A stretch of 64,000 nt of DNA from Congeria kusceri. Lineage: Eukaryota > Mollusca > Bivalvia > Myida > Dreissenidae. Position 1 is the stretch's first letter. Every line of letters begins with the position of its first letter. Position numbers and translations under genes: made by a program. Positions 1 through 10,662 of this stretch are shown piece after piece. Location of the stretch: NCBI GenBank assembly GCA_027627225.1, contig CM051040.1:27329134-27393133 (forward strand), written 5' to 3'. The notes beneath the pieces were generated by a model, which was not told where the DNA came from, made no database searches, and was given only the letters and a program-made list of their open reading frames with translations.

Positions 1-873
1 TGTGTTCTGGCATACATATCATTATTTGGAAAACATTATTATATGACTGTGTAGCTCATTGTGTTAAAATTTCTTTCAAAGATTTACAAAAAAGGTGTCT
101 TCCATGCATTTGCATTGAGTGTTTAAAGCAAGTTGAGGGGGCATTAATTGGGCATGGAAGTTTGGGTGTTATTAGAATTTTTTATTTTTTTTGGTGGGGG
201 GGGGGAGTTATTAGAGTTGGAATATATGGTATAAGGTGTTTGGAATGACCTGAACAGGTTTCCATTTAATTATCATTAACCCCATGTCATATGAAGTGTT
301 CACTACAGTCAGTCAAGTCAGCACACTTTGCATTGCTCTTTAAGTCTGATCAAGAGACAATTATGGAGTAGCAGTAGTATCAATATATGTATTGCTTCAT
401 AGACCTCCATTGACTATTTATGTACAGGTGCCAGCCGAAGATGCTTCTATGTACTTAAGACTGTTGATGTTAGTTCTGACTGTCAAGGTCACAATGTTAA
501 CAAATTGAAAATGGGGCTAATGTCAAGGTCACACTATGTTGATTAATGCTTTCATCTTAAATTCAAGGTCCCATGTACAATGTCAGTGTTCTAACAGGGA
601 TTTGCTGTAAAATGTTTAAAACAAGTTCCTTGAATGGTTTGTACTTTTGACCTTGACCAGTAACCATTAGGTCAAGGTCAGCATGTTTATGACCTTGAAA
701 TATTTGTAAAAAAATCTCTTTGATAGGTCGAACATATTAAAGTTTGCAGTTTAATTTTGTATTTAGAAAACCTCACAGAAGACTTAAGTATTTGACCAAC
801 TTTGGACTGGCTTGTGTTAAGTAGTAGTTTGCCAGCATTTGAATATGAATATTAATTTATTGACCGTGTTTCT

Positions 874-950
874 GATGTTGATTTTGTGACAGCGTTACTA
901 GTGTTGATTTTGTGACAGCGTTACTTATGTTGATTTTGTGAAAGTGTTAG
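874..950. repeat. 27-bp tandem repeat, about 3 copies
   Basis: Three successive copies of a unit containing TTGATTTTGTGACAGCGTTA, the third diverged (GAAAGTG in place of GACAGCG). No coding meaning is seen. Confidence 0.75.
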
Positions 951-1843
951 TAATGTAGTTTAATGTTTGTGGCATTGTTTGATCTAGTAAGAAATATAAT
1001 AAGTGTTTATACATCATGTATATCAATACCTTCTATGTGTGTACAGCATCTTTAGATTAACATTCCCTTGAATTTATTTTAAATGTATATTTTATAAAAA
1101 TATTGCGAAAAACATGGTTTTAATGAACTTCCAAAATCCATGTTATGAATTCTTATATATTCTTTGCTAGATAAGTACTAAGTATTCATATTTTCATCTC
1201 AGTGTGTTTGTTCTGTTGTTTGGTTTCAGTATGAGTTTTTTAATCCATTTTGTTTTCTGCAGCATGCCAATTCGTCAGTTGTTTTTGTTTTTTAAACAGA
1301 AAAACTAGGCACTTCAGTTGGCTTAAAAGCTAGTCCATTGCTATGGGAGCAAATTGTGTTGGTAAACTTAGTTGCCAGTTAGCGTACTCGCATTAGTTGT
1401 GTATAAATATTAATCTTTTCTAACCTCAGTGCAGATTGGACTGGGAAATTCTAAAGCAGCCATTTTATACCCAAAAAAGTATTTTCACGCATTGATTGCA
1501 GATAAGTGGCAATTTAACCAATATTCTATCACGGCACGCGGCTAGTGGTGCATAGATACAGAACGAAAACAACTGTGGGTTATTCTGCAACAAATAATGG
1601 GCGGTGCCTAATGTTTTGAAAATAGTTCCGGAAATTCAAAGAAATTGTTCAGTAAAATGCACGTGCTTAAACGCGCGATAGCAATTGTGACAAACAAATC
1701 ATTTTCTGTATTATGTAGCACAATAAAACCACACTTGTACTACAAATTTCATACTTTAGTTCACAAAAACTTTACGTTTTGTTGATATGCTTATAATTTG
1801 CGCTTTTTAGCATCATATTTTAACTGTATTATATCGATAAGTA

Positions 1844-1913
1844 TGACGTCATTCGCTCAATGTTTATCAATAAAGCTGACGTCATTTTGAATTGTTATGA
1901 TTTATTGACATCA
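1844..1913. promoter_or_regulatory. Cluster of CRE-like sites (TGACGTCA)
   Basis: Two perfect palindromic TGACGTCA octamers lie at 1844-1851 and 1877-1884, followed by a one-mismatch site TGACATCA at 1906-1913; spacing is about 30 bp. A CACGTG core follows near 1922, then GGGCGGAG and a TATA-like ATAAATATA stretch near 1950-1970. CREB/ATF factors bind TGACGTCA in animals. Whether this is a promoter, an enhancer or part of a repeat cannot be decided here: no first exon was identified, and the palindromic repeat begins just downstream. Confidence 0.4.
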
Positions 1914-1999
1914 CTGAAACACACGTGTGAATTCTCTTGTCGGAAAATGGGCGGAGTAGAGATAAATATAGTTCTCATTCATAACCTTTAAAAATACGA

Positions 2000-2200
2000 A
2001 TTTTATATCAGATTGTGTTAGAATCGAAATAATTGGTTATTGCGGTAATAACCAACGGCTTGTCGTTCCGATGCTTGTTATCAAACCACTCGGGCTACCG
2101 CCCTCGTGGTTTAATTCCTACGCATCAAAACTCCAAAACAGTTGGTTATTACCGCAATAACCAACAGTTACCCGTCAGTTATTTCTTAATTAATGACCTT
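2000..2200. repeat. Palindromic dispersed repeat, copy 1
   Basis: A segment around 2035-2060 that is itself a palindrome (GGTTATTGCGGTAATAACC) recurs near 2142-2165 as its inverted partner, flanking a conserved middle that includes TCGTGGTTTAATTCCTACGCA. The same middle and preceding GTGTTAGAATCGAAATAA occur in the copies at 17865-18205 and 63617-63925. It is probably a non-autonomous mobile element. The stem sequence differs from the other copies while remaining self-complementary. Confidence 0.65.
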
Positions 2201-2897
2201 ATTCTAAAATTTGTTTTTAAAAAAGCACTGTTTTATTTTCCCAGTCTCATCATCCTAATATTAGATAAAGTAAGGGAAAAAGATCTAGGACGGTGTCAGA
2301 ATATCATATATTGACTGTATATTGACATATTATGACCCATTCCAAATGCACATACGCTTGTTCCCAATTCAAAAATAAATTACCCTCCACTATAGGATTT
2401 GGTGTATTTATGACAATCTTGGCGATAATTACATCAAACAATATTTAAATAAATAATAAAAGAACATTTAAAATCAGAATGACATTTGGATATAGAATTC
2501 ATTTTCATCAACTAATTAATGGAAATTGATACAAGATTTATATGTACTTTCTTTTCCCAATTTCAAACCAGGTACTTTTCCAAGTAGGGTCAGAAAAAGG
2601 CCTGTGCATTGAGGATGATTAAAATGTATTGCTTGATATTAAGTGTGTGATAATTCAATCGGTCAAAGTTTGATACATTTAATATTACACAAAGTTACTC
2701 TATATTTTATTTATTTAGTGATATGTATAATAACGATGCAAATATTTTGCTTGGACAATCTCAAAGTGGCTGCTGGAAGAAAAAGCTAGTCGTCATAAAA
2801 TTATTGATGCCGAATGACCAGAATACAAAACGATATGTAGCACAATGTCACTTAGTTCTAGATCTTTCCCTTTAGTTTGTTTATAGTTTAGAATATA

Positions 2898-3678
2898 TGT
2901 AACTGTGTGTTACATTACAGTAGTATGTAACCTATCGAGACTTGGTAGGTTGTAACCCGATGTCGTAAAAGTCGGTGGTGGTGAAGGTCGTTCTGTGGTG
3001 GAGTTGGCTGCCATTGTTGGAAAATAGAAAGTTCTGGTTGAGAATCGAGAAATATCTTTTGCATCAGATTATAGTTGTCATTAATTAATTTAATATAAGG
3101 AACCTCAGATAGTCAGCAGTCAGCACATTGCACGGAGAGAGAGATTTTGGGAAGAGAGGCCAACGAGTACCAAATACTCTGTAAGTTGTTCTCCTTGTTG
3201 TAAATGTGATAATATACAGTGCAGAATGGTTGTTAGTTTCTATATTGTGTGTTTATAGATGTTTTTCTATAAATAAGATCAGTTTAATTGGTTTGGCACA
3301 CACGGTCATGCAAGGCCAATGGTGACTGTTTTATCTCTATATTCATTGATATGAGAAATGAACAGATATTCATACATGTATATGTATTTCAGGTGTTTTA
3401 GATGTGATTGTATAGTAATCTTAAATATGTGTATGTTTTTGATTATTTTTAGGGCGGATCAAATGGGATTACCCGGGATCAGATGGGATTCCTATTGATC
3501 AGACTTGACAGAACGAACATTCAGTCTGTTAGAATATATTCATTAAATTGAACTATACTGATTTGATCTATCGAGAATTGTATCACTGGTTATTGCTATA
3601 TTTTGTCTTTGAATATATTGAACAATTAATCTAAGAACTCACGTGTTTCGTTCTTACTGAACAGACCCCGAAGTTACA
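2898..3678 (+). repeat. 5' LTR (781 bp)
   Basis: Direct repeat of 11278-12058 at a constant offset of 8380 bp; I found no difference reading the two copies side by side. A TATAAATA-like box near 3269 is a candidate promoter, and a GTAAGT donor-like site lies near 3181, so LTR-initiated transcripts could be spliced. The end ...AAGTTACA directly precedes TTGGAGCCCCCAGTGA, the likely primer binding site; I did not identify the primer tRNA. Confidence 0.95.
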
Positions 3679-5206
3679 TTGGAGCCCCCAGTGATTTAGA
3701 AGATTTCAAGTATTAACCAGTGAATTTTACAAGTAACCAGTGAATTTTAACCAGTGATAGTATGAATCTTTAACCAGTGAAAGTATAAATTTGTAGCCAG
3801 TGATTAAATGAAGTATGTGTGAATTAACATTAGGTCACCATACAAGTTACTAGTGAAAATTTTAATAGAACACTGAATTATAATAAATTGTGTGATAATA
3901 CTTGACTGCACGTTACCTTGTCGAGATCATTTCATCACACCTGACGTTCCTGGTTCCAATTTCTTCAAGACCGTTTCTTCAATATCATTTCATTCCACAA
4001 GGCGTTTCTACAAGACCGTTTCATCCCACAAGGCGTTTTGTTACATTACCTTCCTCTAGACCGTTACTTCACATCATTCGTTTATGGAGTTTATTCTTCA
4101 AGACTGTTACATCATAACAGACATCTAGACCATTCATCATTGTGTTGTTGGACATATTACTGTATGAACAGTGACATTTGTGACGCAAAGTGTGCCAGAC
4201 CAGACAGATGCGTTGTTTGCCATATATTCATAAGGTGGTGAATGTGAAAAGTGATTTTACTAAAAGTCATCATCCAAAATACTTACAGTTGATTGAATCT
4301 TCTATTTCTTTCTCTGATCAAAAAGATATTTTGGATTACAACTTTTTTTTTAAACAGTGTGACATTGTAATTTGCGAGTAACAATGTTTGTAAGATAGAA
4401 TTTTGCAGATCACTTAACAAACAGGTAATGGCATAAAATTTGAATACTTTCACTATTCCCTATCTCACATTTCACTAGTTAATCCATATTGCATTCCCTA
4501 ACATATTCACTGTATAGTATTTTGACAACCATATTATTATTTCAAAATAGGGGGGGGGGAATATTGGCCTTGGCTTCAGTACATTTGCACCGAATTGGTC
4601 CATTGGTTGTGTTGGGGTTGTTTGGCGGCCATCTTGGATTTCTGGTTGAGTTGGTTGTTGATGATAGGTTTTTTTCTTCATTAGTCTCAAATCGACGGGT
4701 ATTACAAGTAGGTTGTTTATTGAAGTAGTATTATATTACATTTAATTCTAGAATTGTATACCCTAATTTTATTTTTTTATTGAGTTTGATATAAATTTTG
4801 TCAGAGATAGGGTGTGGATTTAATTCATTGTTCTTTTCAGTAACTCTTTGATTTTTAGACAACAGAACCGGATTAGACCAGTTACATAGGTTTTGTTTAG
4901 ACTGGAATTTAGAATAACACGTTAGTTTCAGACAACAGTATTTATTTGCAGACATTTTGTGTATATTGTTTACAGTTGATGTCACAATTGCAGTTACATG
5001 TTGTTGTTGTTGTTTTTTTTCAGGAACATTTAATTTAGATAGTTCATATTCATAATTATAAACAGTAAAGTGAAAATTAACTCATTTTCAGAAAAGCAGG
5101 TAAGTACATTTTTAATTGAAAGTATTATTGAATTTACTTCGAAATTTTGTTTATTCCTTGAATTATGAAATGTATAATTTGATGTGATCTTAACTACTCA
5201 GCCGCA
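3679..5206 (+). other. Retrotransposon leader between 5' LTR and gag
   Basis: This 1.5-kb leader has no long reading frame. It starts with the putative primer binding site and then repeats of AACCAGTGA with variants (about 3715-3810). Near 3960-4080 there are near-repeats of GACCGTTTCWTC with CACAAGGCGTTT. A donor-like GCAGGTAAGTA at 5096-5106 and an acceptor-like TAACTACTCAG ending about 5200 bracket a possible 100-bp intron that finishes just before the gag start; this is inference. Confidence 0.7.
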
Positions 5207-6262
5207 ATGGCAGAAATTTCAGAGGAACAAAGGGCACTTTTAGATGCCATGAAAGAACTTAATATAGAAACAGAACGTGATTTGAAAGGTTTGTTGCGAA
5301 AACAAGAAATTGAATCACAGGCACTATATTATAAGAAGCAGGATGAAAAATCAGAAACAACTACAAAGTTTCCCAGAATTTCACTTTTCTATGGTGAACC
5401 AGGTAAAGGTGAAGTGTCTTACTTTACCTGGCAATATGAAGTCAAATGTTTGTTGCAAGAGAAAGCGTACAGCCCTGAGAGTATACTGCTTGGCATTCGC
5501 AGGTCATGTAGAGGCGAAGCAGCGGATATACTGCGAAGGCTAGGTGTCAAAACCAGGGTTGATGACATTTTAGATAAATTTCAATGTACATTTGGTGCCA
5601 TCGACACACCAGAATCAATTTTGCGTAAATTTTATGCATGTCAACAAGAAAAGAATGAAAGTGTTTCAAAGTATGCTACACGGATCGAAGAAATTTTTTC
5701 TCAGGCTGTCGAACTAGAAGCCATTGGTAGAGAACAAGAAGTATTATTGAAAAATGTTTTCTATCAAGGTCTTCATAAAGAATTAAAACATACATCTGCT
5801 TTTAAATTCGAGTCAGTACATGACTATGATCTCTTCAAAGTTGAAGTGAGAAAATTGGAGCGTGATTTAAACACACCACAAGACACAAAAACACAATGTA
5901 GTGCAATAAATCCAAATGAGACGCAAATTGGAAGTGAACTTGGAGAAGTCAAGACTCTGTTGAAATCTTTGAATGAAAGAATAGAAAAGTTAGAAAAAAG
6001 TAAGGAAAGTCAATATTCTCCATATCAAGAATCAAATGTCGTTAGGGGGTCATTTAGAGGCCGTAGACATTACAGAGGGACACTCTGTCAACGAGGATTT
6101 AATTCCCAAAGGCCATCTAGAATACCGGGGAGAGGTGATGCTTCATATCGACCTAGACGGCCGGTAGCCTCTAATATGTTTAGGCCAAAGGAAGTTGAAT
6201 GTTACAACTGCTACGAGACAGGACATTTTGCGCGAGATTGCCCATATAATTTAAACGAATAA
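5207..6262 (+). CDS. Retrotransposon Gag polyprotein (351 aa)
   Basis: Gag packages the element RNA into particles. The ATG at 5207 follows CCGCA, a good context, and the frame is open to TAA at 6260-6262. The N-terminal two thirds is helical and charged and resembles the retrotransposon capsid region (tryptophan and hydrophobic segments around residues 70-210). A coiled, Lys/Glu-rich stretch lies near residues 245-270 and an Arg/Gly-rich basic tract near 280-320. A CCHC zinc knuckle of form CX2CX4HX4C (CYNC, GH, RDC) occupies residues 332-345, close to the C terminus. The seventh-to-last bases carry the heptamer TTTAAAC in the zero frame, immediately before the stop, which is where pol frame access is expected. 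Intact; length is usual for gypsy-like Gag. Confidence 0.93.
   Translation: MAEISEEQRALLDAMKELNIETERDLKGLLRKQEIESQALYYKKQDEKSETTTKFPRISLFYGEPGKGEVSYFTWQYEVKCLLQEKAYSPESILLGIRRSCRGEAADILRRLGVKTRVDDILDKFQCTFGAIDTPESILRKFYACQQEKNESVSKYATRIEEIFSQAVELEAIGREQEVLLKNVFYQGLHKELKHTSAFKFESVHDYDLFKVEVRKLERDLNTPQDTKTQCSAINPNETQIGSELGEVKTLLKSLNERIEKLEKSKESQYSPYQESNVVRGSFRGRRHYRGTLCQRGFNSQRPSRIPGRGDASYRPRRPVASNMFRPKEVECYNCYETGHFARDCPYNLNE
6250..6256 (+). promoter_or_regulatory. Probable -1 ribosomal frameshift site TTTAAAC
   Basis: In the gag frame the codons are split as T TTA AAC, which is exactly the X XXY YYZ arrangement of a -1 slippery heptamer, and the gag stop follows one codon later. A shift at this site moves ribosomes into the frame that holds protease, and the preceding stop of that frame (6247-6249) lies just upstream, so protease can only be entered from here or by an internal start. 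This heptamer is a known efficient site in viral RNAs. A downstream stimulatory structure was not folded. Confidence 0.75.
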
Positions 6263-6798
6263 GTGCCGCATGTGCGGGTCTCCATACTGGCACGAACAAA
6301 CCTGACCCAGATTTAGTTGGTGAATCATGCGAAGTTGAAATTCAAGTTGCTAATATTATAACAACTGCTTTATTAGACACAGGATCTTGTGTATCGGCTT
6401 GTTCCGAAGATTTTTATAACACAAAATTGTCAGGGTATGAGTTGAAACCCTTGAATGAATTAATAAAAATTGAATGTGCTGATGGTAATACACTACCATA
6501 TACTGGGTATATTGAAGTAACAATTAATACTCCAGGAATTGAAAATTCTAAAGAACAACATTGTTTATTACTTGTTGTACCAAATACTGAGTATAATAAA
6601 AGGACACCAATTTTAATTGGTACAAACATTTTATCACATTTTATTGACAATTGCAAATTGCAATGTGGAGATCAGTTCTTAAAAACGACCAAATTGTCTA
6701 CTCCATGGTTTTCTGCTTTCCGAGCAATGACATTACGAGAGAGGGAATTAAAAAAAAATGGAAATAGACTTGCAATTTTGAGATGCAGTCATAACTAA
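6250..6798 (+). CDS. Retrotransposon aspartic protease region of Pol
   Basis: The frame opens at 6250, one base back from gag, and runs to TAA at 6796-6798. The active-site signature LDTG with flanking ALLDTGSCVSA lies at 6367-6400, and an ILIGTNIL motif near 6610-6640 fits the conserved ILG-type C-terminal block of retropepsins. The domain matures Gag and Pol by proteolysis. The first internal ATG (6427) lies after the catalytic aspartate, so independent initiation would give an inactive product; frameshift entry is the sensible route. The stop at 6796 separates it from RT in the same frame (see findings). Confidence 0.85.
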   Translation, partial: FKRISAACAGLHTGTNKPDPDLVGESCEVEIQVANIITTALLDTGSCVSACSEDFYNTKLSGYELKPLNELIKIECADGNTLPYTGYIEVTINTPGIENSKEQHCLLLVVPNTEYNKRTPILIGTNILSHFIDNCKLQCGDQFLKTTKLSTPWFSAFRAMTLRERELKKNGNRLAILRCSHN

Positions 6799-9700
6799 AA
6801 AATAACAATAGGTCCAAATCAATCAATAAATGTGTCATGTTTTACAGACAAAGTGATGAATTATAAACAGACTTGTGCCATTCTACAGGAGACAAAAGAG
6901 TCTTTATTGCCAAGTTTTATTGAAATTACCCCTGCTGTTGTCAATTTTAACAACAACAAACAAGAAATATTAGTGGGTATTTCAAATCCATCATCTCAGG
7001 TGGTGACTATTGCACCCAGAGCTGTCATTTGTGAAATGCAACCTGTGATCATTGAACATTGTTCACATGACAACTTGTCAGAGGAAAATGTAGATATTTT
7101 ACATCAAGTACATGTTAATTCTGAATTGACTTTAGAACAACATAGTGAACTGTTAATTTTGCTTAAAAGGCACGAAAGTATTTTTTCAAAAGGGGATACA
7201 GATATTGGCAATTGTACCTTGTCAAAACATCGTATTGATTTGCATAATGATATTCCTTTTAAACAAAGACATCGTAATATACCCCCACACATGGTGGATG
7301 AAGTGAGAAAACATTTGAATGATTTAGTAACTGCAGGTATTATTAGGAAATCTAAGTCACCATGGGCATCTGCAGTAGTACTTTGTAGAAAAAAGAATGG
7401 GAAATTACGTATGTGCATTGATTATAGAATGCTGAATAAACAAACTGTGAAAGATTCTTATGCACTACCCAGAGTAGAAGATATTTTCAATTGTCTAAAT
7501 GGATCTACCTGGTTTAGCACTGTGGACATGAAAGCCGGTTATCATCAGGTGGAAGTCGAAGAATGTCATAAGAAACGTACAGCTTTCACAGTAGGCCCAC
7601 TTGGTTTCTGGGAATTTAACAAAATGCCCTTTGGATTAGTTAACAGTCCAGCAAGCTATCAACGTCTAATGGAAGAATGTTTAGGAGATTATAATATGAA
7701 GATCTGTGTTATATATTTAGATGATCTGATTATTTTCAGCTCTTCGTTCTCTCAACATTTAGAGCGACTGGATCTTATCATGACAAGACTCAGAGAATGC
7801 GGAATAAAACTCTCTCCTGATAAATGTTTCTTCTTAAAGAAAAAAGTCAATTTCTTAGGACATGTTGTTGGAAAATATGGAATTGAAACTGACCCGGAAA
7901 AATGTGAAAAGATAAAGAACTATCCAACTCCATCAAATGCGGAGGAATTGAGATCATTTTTAGCTTTAGCGGGCTATTATCGCAAATTTGTGAAAGATTT
8001 TAGTAAAGTATCAAAACCACTAACTGATCTGTTACCACCTACAAGTCCAAAGAAGAATAAGAATAAGCGTAACATAAAATGGAAGTGGGGTGTTGAAGAA
8101 GAGAAGGTTTTTAATGAACTGAAGAGGTTGTTATCCACACCACCTATACTTGGATATCCTGATTTTAATCTCCCATTTGAACTTCACACCGATGCCAGTC
8201 AAAAGGGATTAGGTGCTGTATTGTATCAACTTCAAAATGGTTCAAAGAAAGTTATTGCTTATGCCAGCAGAAGTTTGTCAAAAACTGAAAAAAATTACTC
8301 TGCCTACAAATTGGAGTTTCTGGCATTAAAATGGGCAATAACAGAGAAGTTTCATGATTATCTTCAGTGCCAGAATTTCAGTGTTTACACTGACAATAAT
8401 CCTTTGACTTATGTTTTAACAAGTGCAAAGTTGGATGCAACCGGTCAACGGTGGGTATCCACATTAGCTGATTACAATTTTGACATCCTGTACAGACCAG
8501 GAGTCAAGAATGTTGATGCTGACGTTATGTCACGCTACCCATTTGAACAGAATGAGACAAAGAAAATTGAACATGAAACAATCAAAGCAATTGGCCATCA
8601 GCAAATACCATTTGTTGAAATATTACCAGGTGCTTCTCTACATATTTTAGATTCCACTGACGATTCTGGTTCTGTAATGACACAGATAGAAATGAAAGAG
8701 TTAAGGAATAGTCAACGGAATGACCCAGTTATTGGGTTGTGGGTGAAAGCTACTGTGAATAAAACACTTCCAAATAAACAATCGATAGGTAACAACAAAC
8801 ATTTGACCATGTCTAGACATTTTAAACAGTTTAAGATGGTAAGAGGTATTTTATACCGAGAAATCGAAGAAAATCAGCAGACCATTAAACAGTTGGTATT
8901 ACCATCTGTATATCACCATGATGTTTTTAAAGGTTTACACAGTGATATTGGCCATCCTGGAAAAGACAGAACAACATCTTTAGTACGTGAACGTTTTTAT
9001 TGGCCTGGATACACCAGTGACATCAACAAATGGGTGGAGCAATGCCCAAGATGCTTGAGAAGAAAGACTAACAAGAACAACACTGCACCTTTAGTAAATA
9101 TTAAGTCAAATTATCCATTGGAGCTTGTTAGTACAGATTTTTTGAAAGTTGATCCGTGCAAAGGAAACATAGGAAATATACTTGTCATAACAGACCATTT
9201 TACTAAATTGGCTATTGCAGTACCAACAAAAAACCAGACAGCTAAAACAACGGCGGAAGTTTTACTGGAACATTTCATCTACAAATATGGTATCCCTACC
9301 AAACTTTTGGCCGATCAAGGTCCAAATTTTGAATCGGATGTCATAACAGAACTTTGTCAACTGATGGGAATTAAAAAAATAAGAACAACCATTTATCATC
9401 CTCAATGCAATGGAATATCTGAAAGGTTCAATAGAAGTTTACTGGATATGTTAGGCACATTAGAGCCTGAAAAGAAAACCAACTGGAAAGAGTATTTGTC
9501 ATCCTTGTGTTATGCATACAATGCAATTAAACACGAATCCACAGGGATTAGCCCTTTTGAACTAATGTTTGGAAGAAAACCAAAATTACCAGTTGACACC
9601 ATGTTTGGTCTGGACAAAGAAGATTTTATTTCTACTGACTATGTGAAACATTTAAAACAGAAAATGGAAGTAGCAAGAAACATAGCAAATGATTTCTTAG

Positions 9701-10662
9701 AAAAAGCAAGAAATAAACAACAACATTATTATAACAAAAACGCCAAAGCTTCAAAAATAGAGGTTGGTGATCGTGTTCTCATTAGAATATTAGCTTTCAA
9801 TGGTCCACACAAAATTGCCGACAAATATGAAGAAGAAGTTTACGAAGTGGTGGAACAACCAAATATGGAAATACCCGTCTTTATAGTGAGAAACAAAGAA
9901 GGCGACAAAAAAACGTTGCATAGAAACCATCTTTTACCTGTTGGTGAAGGAGAGAATACATTTTTAGAGATAGGTGTTAAACCGAAGGCAGCTCCTCGAA
10001 AAAGTAAGGGGGTTGATAACAGCGAGTTAATTAGATCGGTTGAAAGTAATACAACGGATGTAGTTGATTCAATACATCCAACCCAGAAGTATTGTTCAGA
10101 TTCTAGTGAATCTGATACTGATTTTATTGAGTTCACAGGTGTGCCCTCAAAGAAGAAAAGGCTGACCGGTCAGCGCGAGACTAGAGGAAAAGAAACTGCT
10201 AGAGAAGAAGGTGCTAGAAAAGAAGCTGCAACAGAAGAAGCTGCAGCAGAAGTAGAAGTTGCAACACAAGAAGACCAACCTACATCTACAGAAGTAGAAA
10301 CAACAGAGGCTGTAGAAGCCAATGAAGTTACAGAAGATGAAGATGTTCGAAATGATAACCGAACAAGTGAAGAGGACGATATAGTAACACGAACAACAAA
10401 ACCGCCACCCAAACCACCACCAAGAAGATTGAAAAATCAAGTATCTCGACCAGACACCGAAACAGAAGACACCGAAACAGAAGACGATGTAGATAGACCC
10501 TTTCCAAGAAAGTCGACGAGAACCAAGAAGAAACCAGATTGGCATGATACATACCACATCGGCCAACAACAGAACATATTGGAATTGTTAGAAATGCAAG
10601 CAAAAAACAGTAGAGTCACAGCTGAACTGTTTAAATCTGTATTGCAAGTTCTTTCCTTGTAG
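6799..10662 (+). CDS. Retrotransposon Pol: reverse transcriptase, RNase H, integrase
   Basis: Same frame as the protease, open from 6799; the first ATG is at 6832 (1276 residues from there). Numbering from that ATG: RT fingers-palm with CIDYRMLN and the catalytic YLDD at 295-298; RNase H with HTDAS (Asp 454). The integrase zinc finger has HX4H starting at His 703 and CX2C at Cys 738. The integrase core has Asp 769, Asp 828 and Glu 864, with 35 residues between the last two, the usual DDE spacing. A GPH-containing GPY/F-like module follows, then an acidic, low-complexity tail (about residues 1100-1240) rich in Glu, Ala and Thr. All catalytic residues that I can check are present. The product copies element RNA and integrates the DNA in the nucleus. 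No chromodomain was recognised. Confidence 0.93.
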   Translation, partial: KITIGPNQSINVSCFTDKVMNYKQTCAILQETKESLLPSFIEITPAVVNFNNNKQEILVGISNPSSQVVTIAPRAVICEMQPVIIEHCSHDNLSEENVDILHQVHVNSELTLEQHSELLILLKRHESIFSKGDTDIGNCTLSKHRIDLHNDIPFKQRHRNIPPHMVDEVRKHLNDLVTAGIIRKSKSPWASAVVLCRKKNGKLRMCIDYRMLNKQTVKDSYALPRVEDIFNCLNGSTWFSTVDMKAGYHQVEVEECHKKRTAFTVGPLGFWEFNKMPFGLVNSPASYQRLMEECLGDYNMKICVIYLDDLIIFSSSFSQHLERLDLIMTRLRECGIKLSPDKCFFLKKKVNFLGHVVGKYGIETDPEKCEKIKNYPTPSNAEELRSFLALAGYYRKFVKDFSKVSKPLTDLLPPTSPKKNKNKRNIKWKWGVEEEKVFNELKRLLSTPPILGYPDFNLPFELHTDASQKGLGAVLYQLQNGSKKVIAYASRSLSKTEKNYSAYKLEFLALKWAITEKFHDYLQCQNFSVYTDNNPLTYVLTSAKLDATGQRWVSTLADYNFDILYRPGVKNVDADVMSRYPFEQNETKKIEHETIKAIGHQQIPFVEILPGASLHILDSTDDSGSVMTQIEMKELRNSQRNDPVIGLWVKATVNKTLPNKQSIGNNKHLTMSRHFKQFKMVRGILYREIEENQQTIKQLVLPSVYHHDVFKGLHSDIGHPGKDRTTSLVRERFYWPGYTSDINKWVEQCPRCLRRKTNKNNTAPLVNIKSNYPLELVSTDFLKVDPCKGNIGNILVITDHFTKLAIAVPTKNQTAKTTAEVLLEHFIYKYGIPTKLLADQGPNFESDVITELCQLMGIKKIRTTIYHPQCNGISERFNRSLLDMLGTLEPEKKTNWKEYLSSLCYAYNAIKHESTGISPFELMFGRKPKLPVDTMFGLDKEDFISTDYVKHLKQKMEVARNIANDFLEKARNKQQHYYNKNAKASKIEVGDRVLIRILAFNGPHKIADKYEEEVYEVVEQPNMEIPVFIVRNKEGDKKTLHRNHLLPVGEGENTFLEIGVKPKAAPRKSKGVDNSELIRSVESNTTDVVDSIHPTQKYCSDSSESDTDFIEFTGVPSKKKRLTGQRETRGKETAREEGARKEAATEEAAAEVEVATQEDQPTSTEVETTEAVEANEVTEDEDVRNDNRTSEEDDIVTRTTKPPPKPPPRRLKNQVSRPDTETEDTETEDDVDRPFPRKSTRTKKKPDWHDTYHIGQQQNILELLEMQAKNSRVTAELFKSVLQVLSL

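Larger units (their letters stand above)
1..2897. other. Non-coding DNA upstream of the retrotransposon
   Basis: No exon with a convincing splice pair and reading frame was seen on either strand. The stretch is AT-rich and contains G-runs near 194-205, many copies of an AAGGTCA-like word between 480 and 700, a short 27-bp tandem repeat (874-950), a CRE-like cluster (1844-1913) and a palindromic repeat (about 2000-2200). It could be intergenic or a large intron of the TRIO/Kalirin gene that continues to the right. Confidence 0.5.

Noticed and set aside
10147..10619. Cysteine- and serine-rich minus-strand frames
   Set aside because: They lie opposite the acidic tail of pol and reflect its biased codons.
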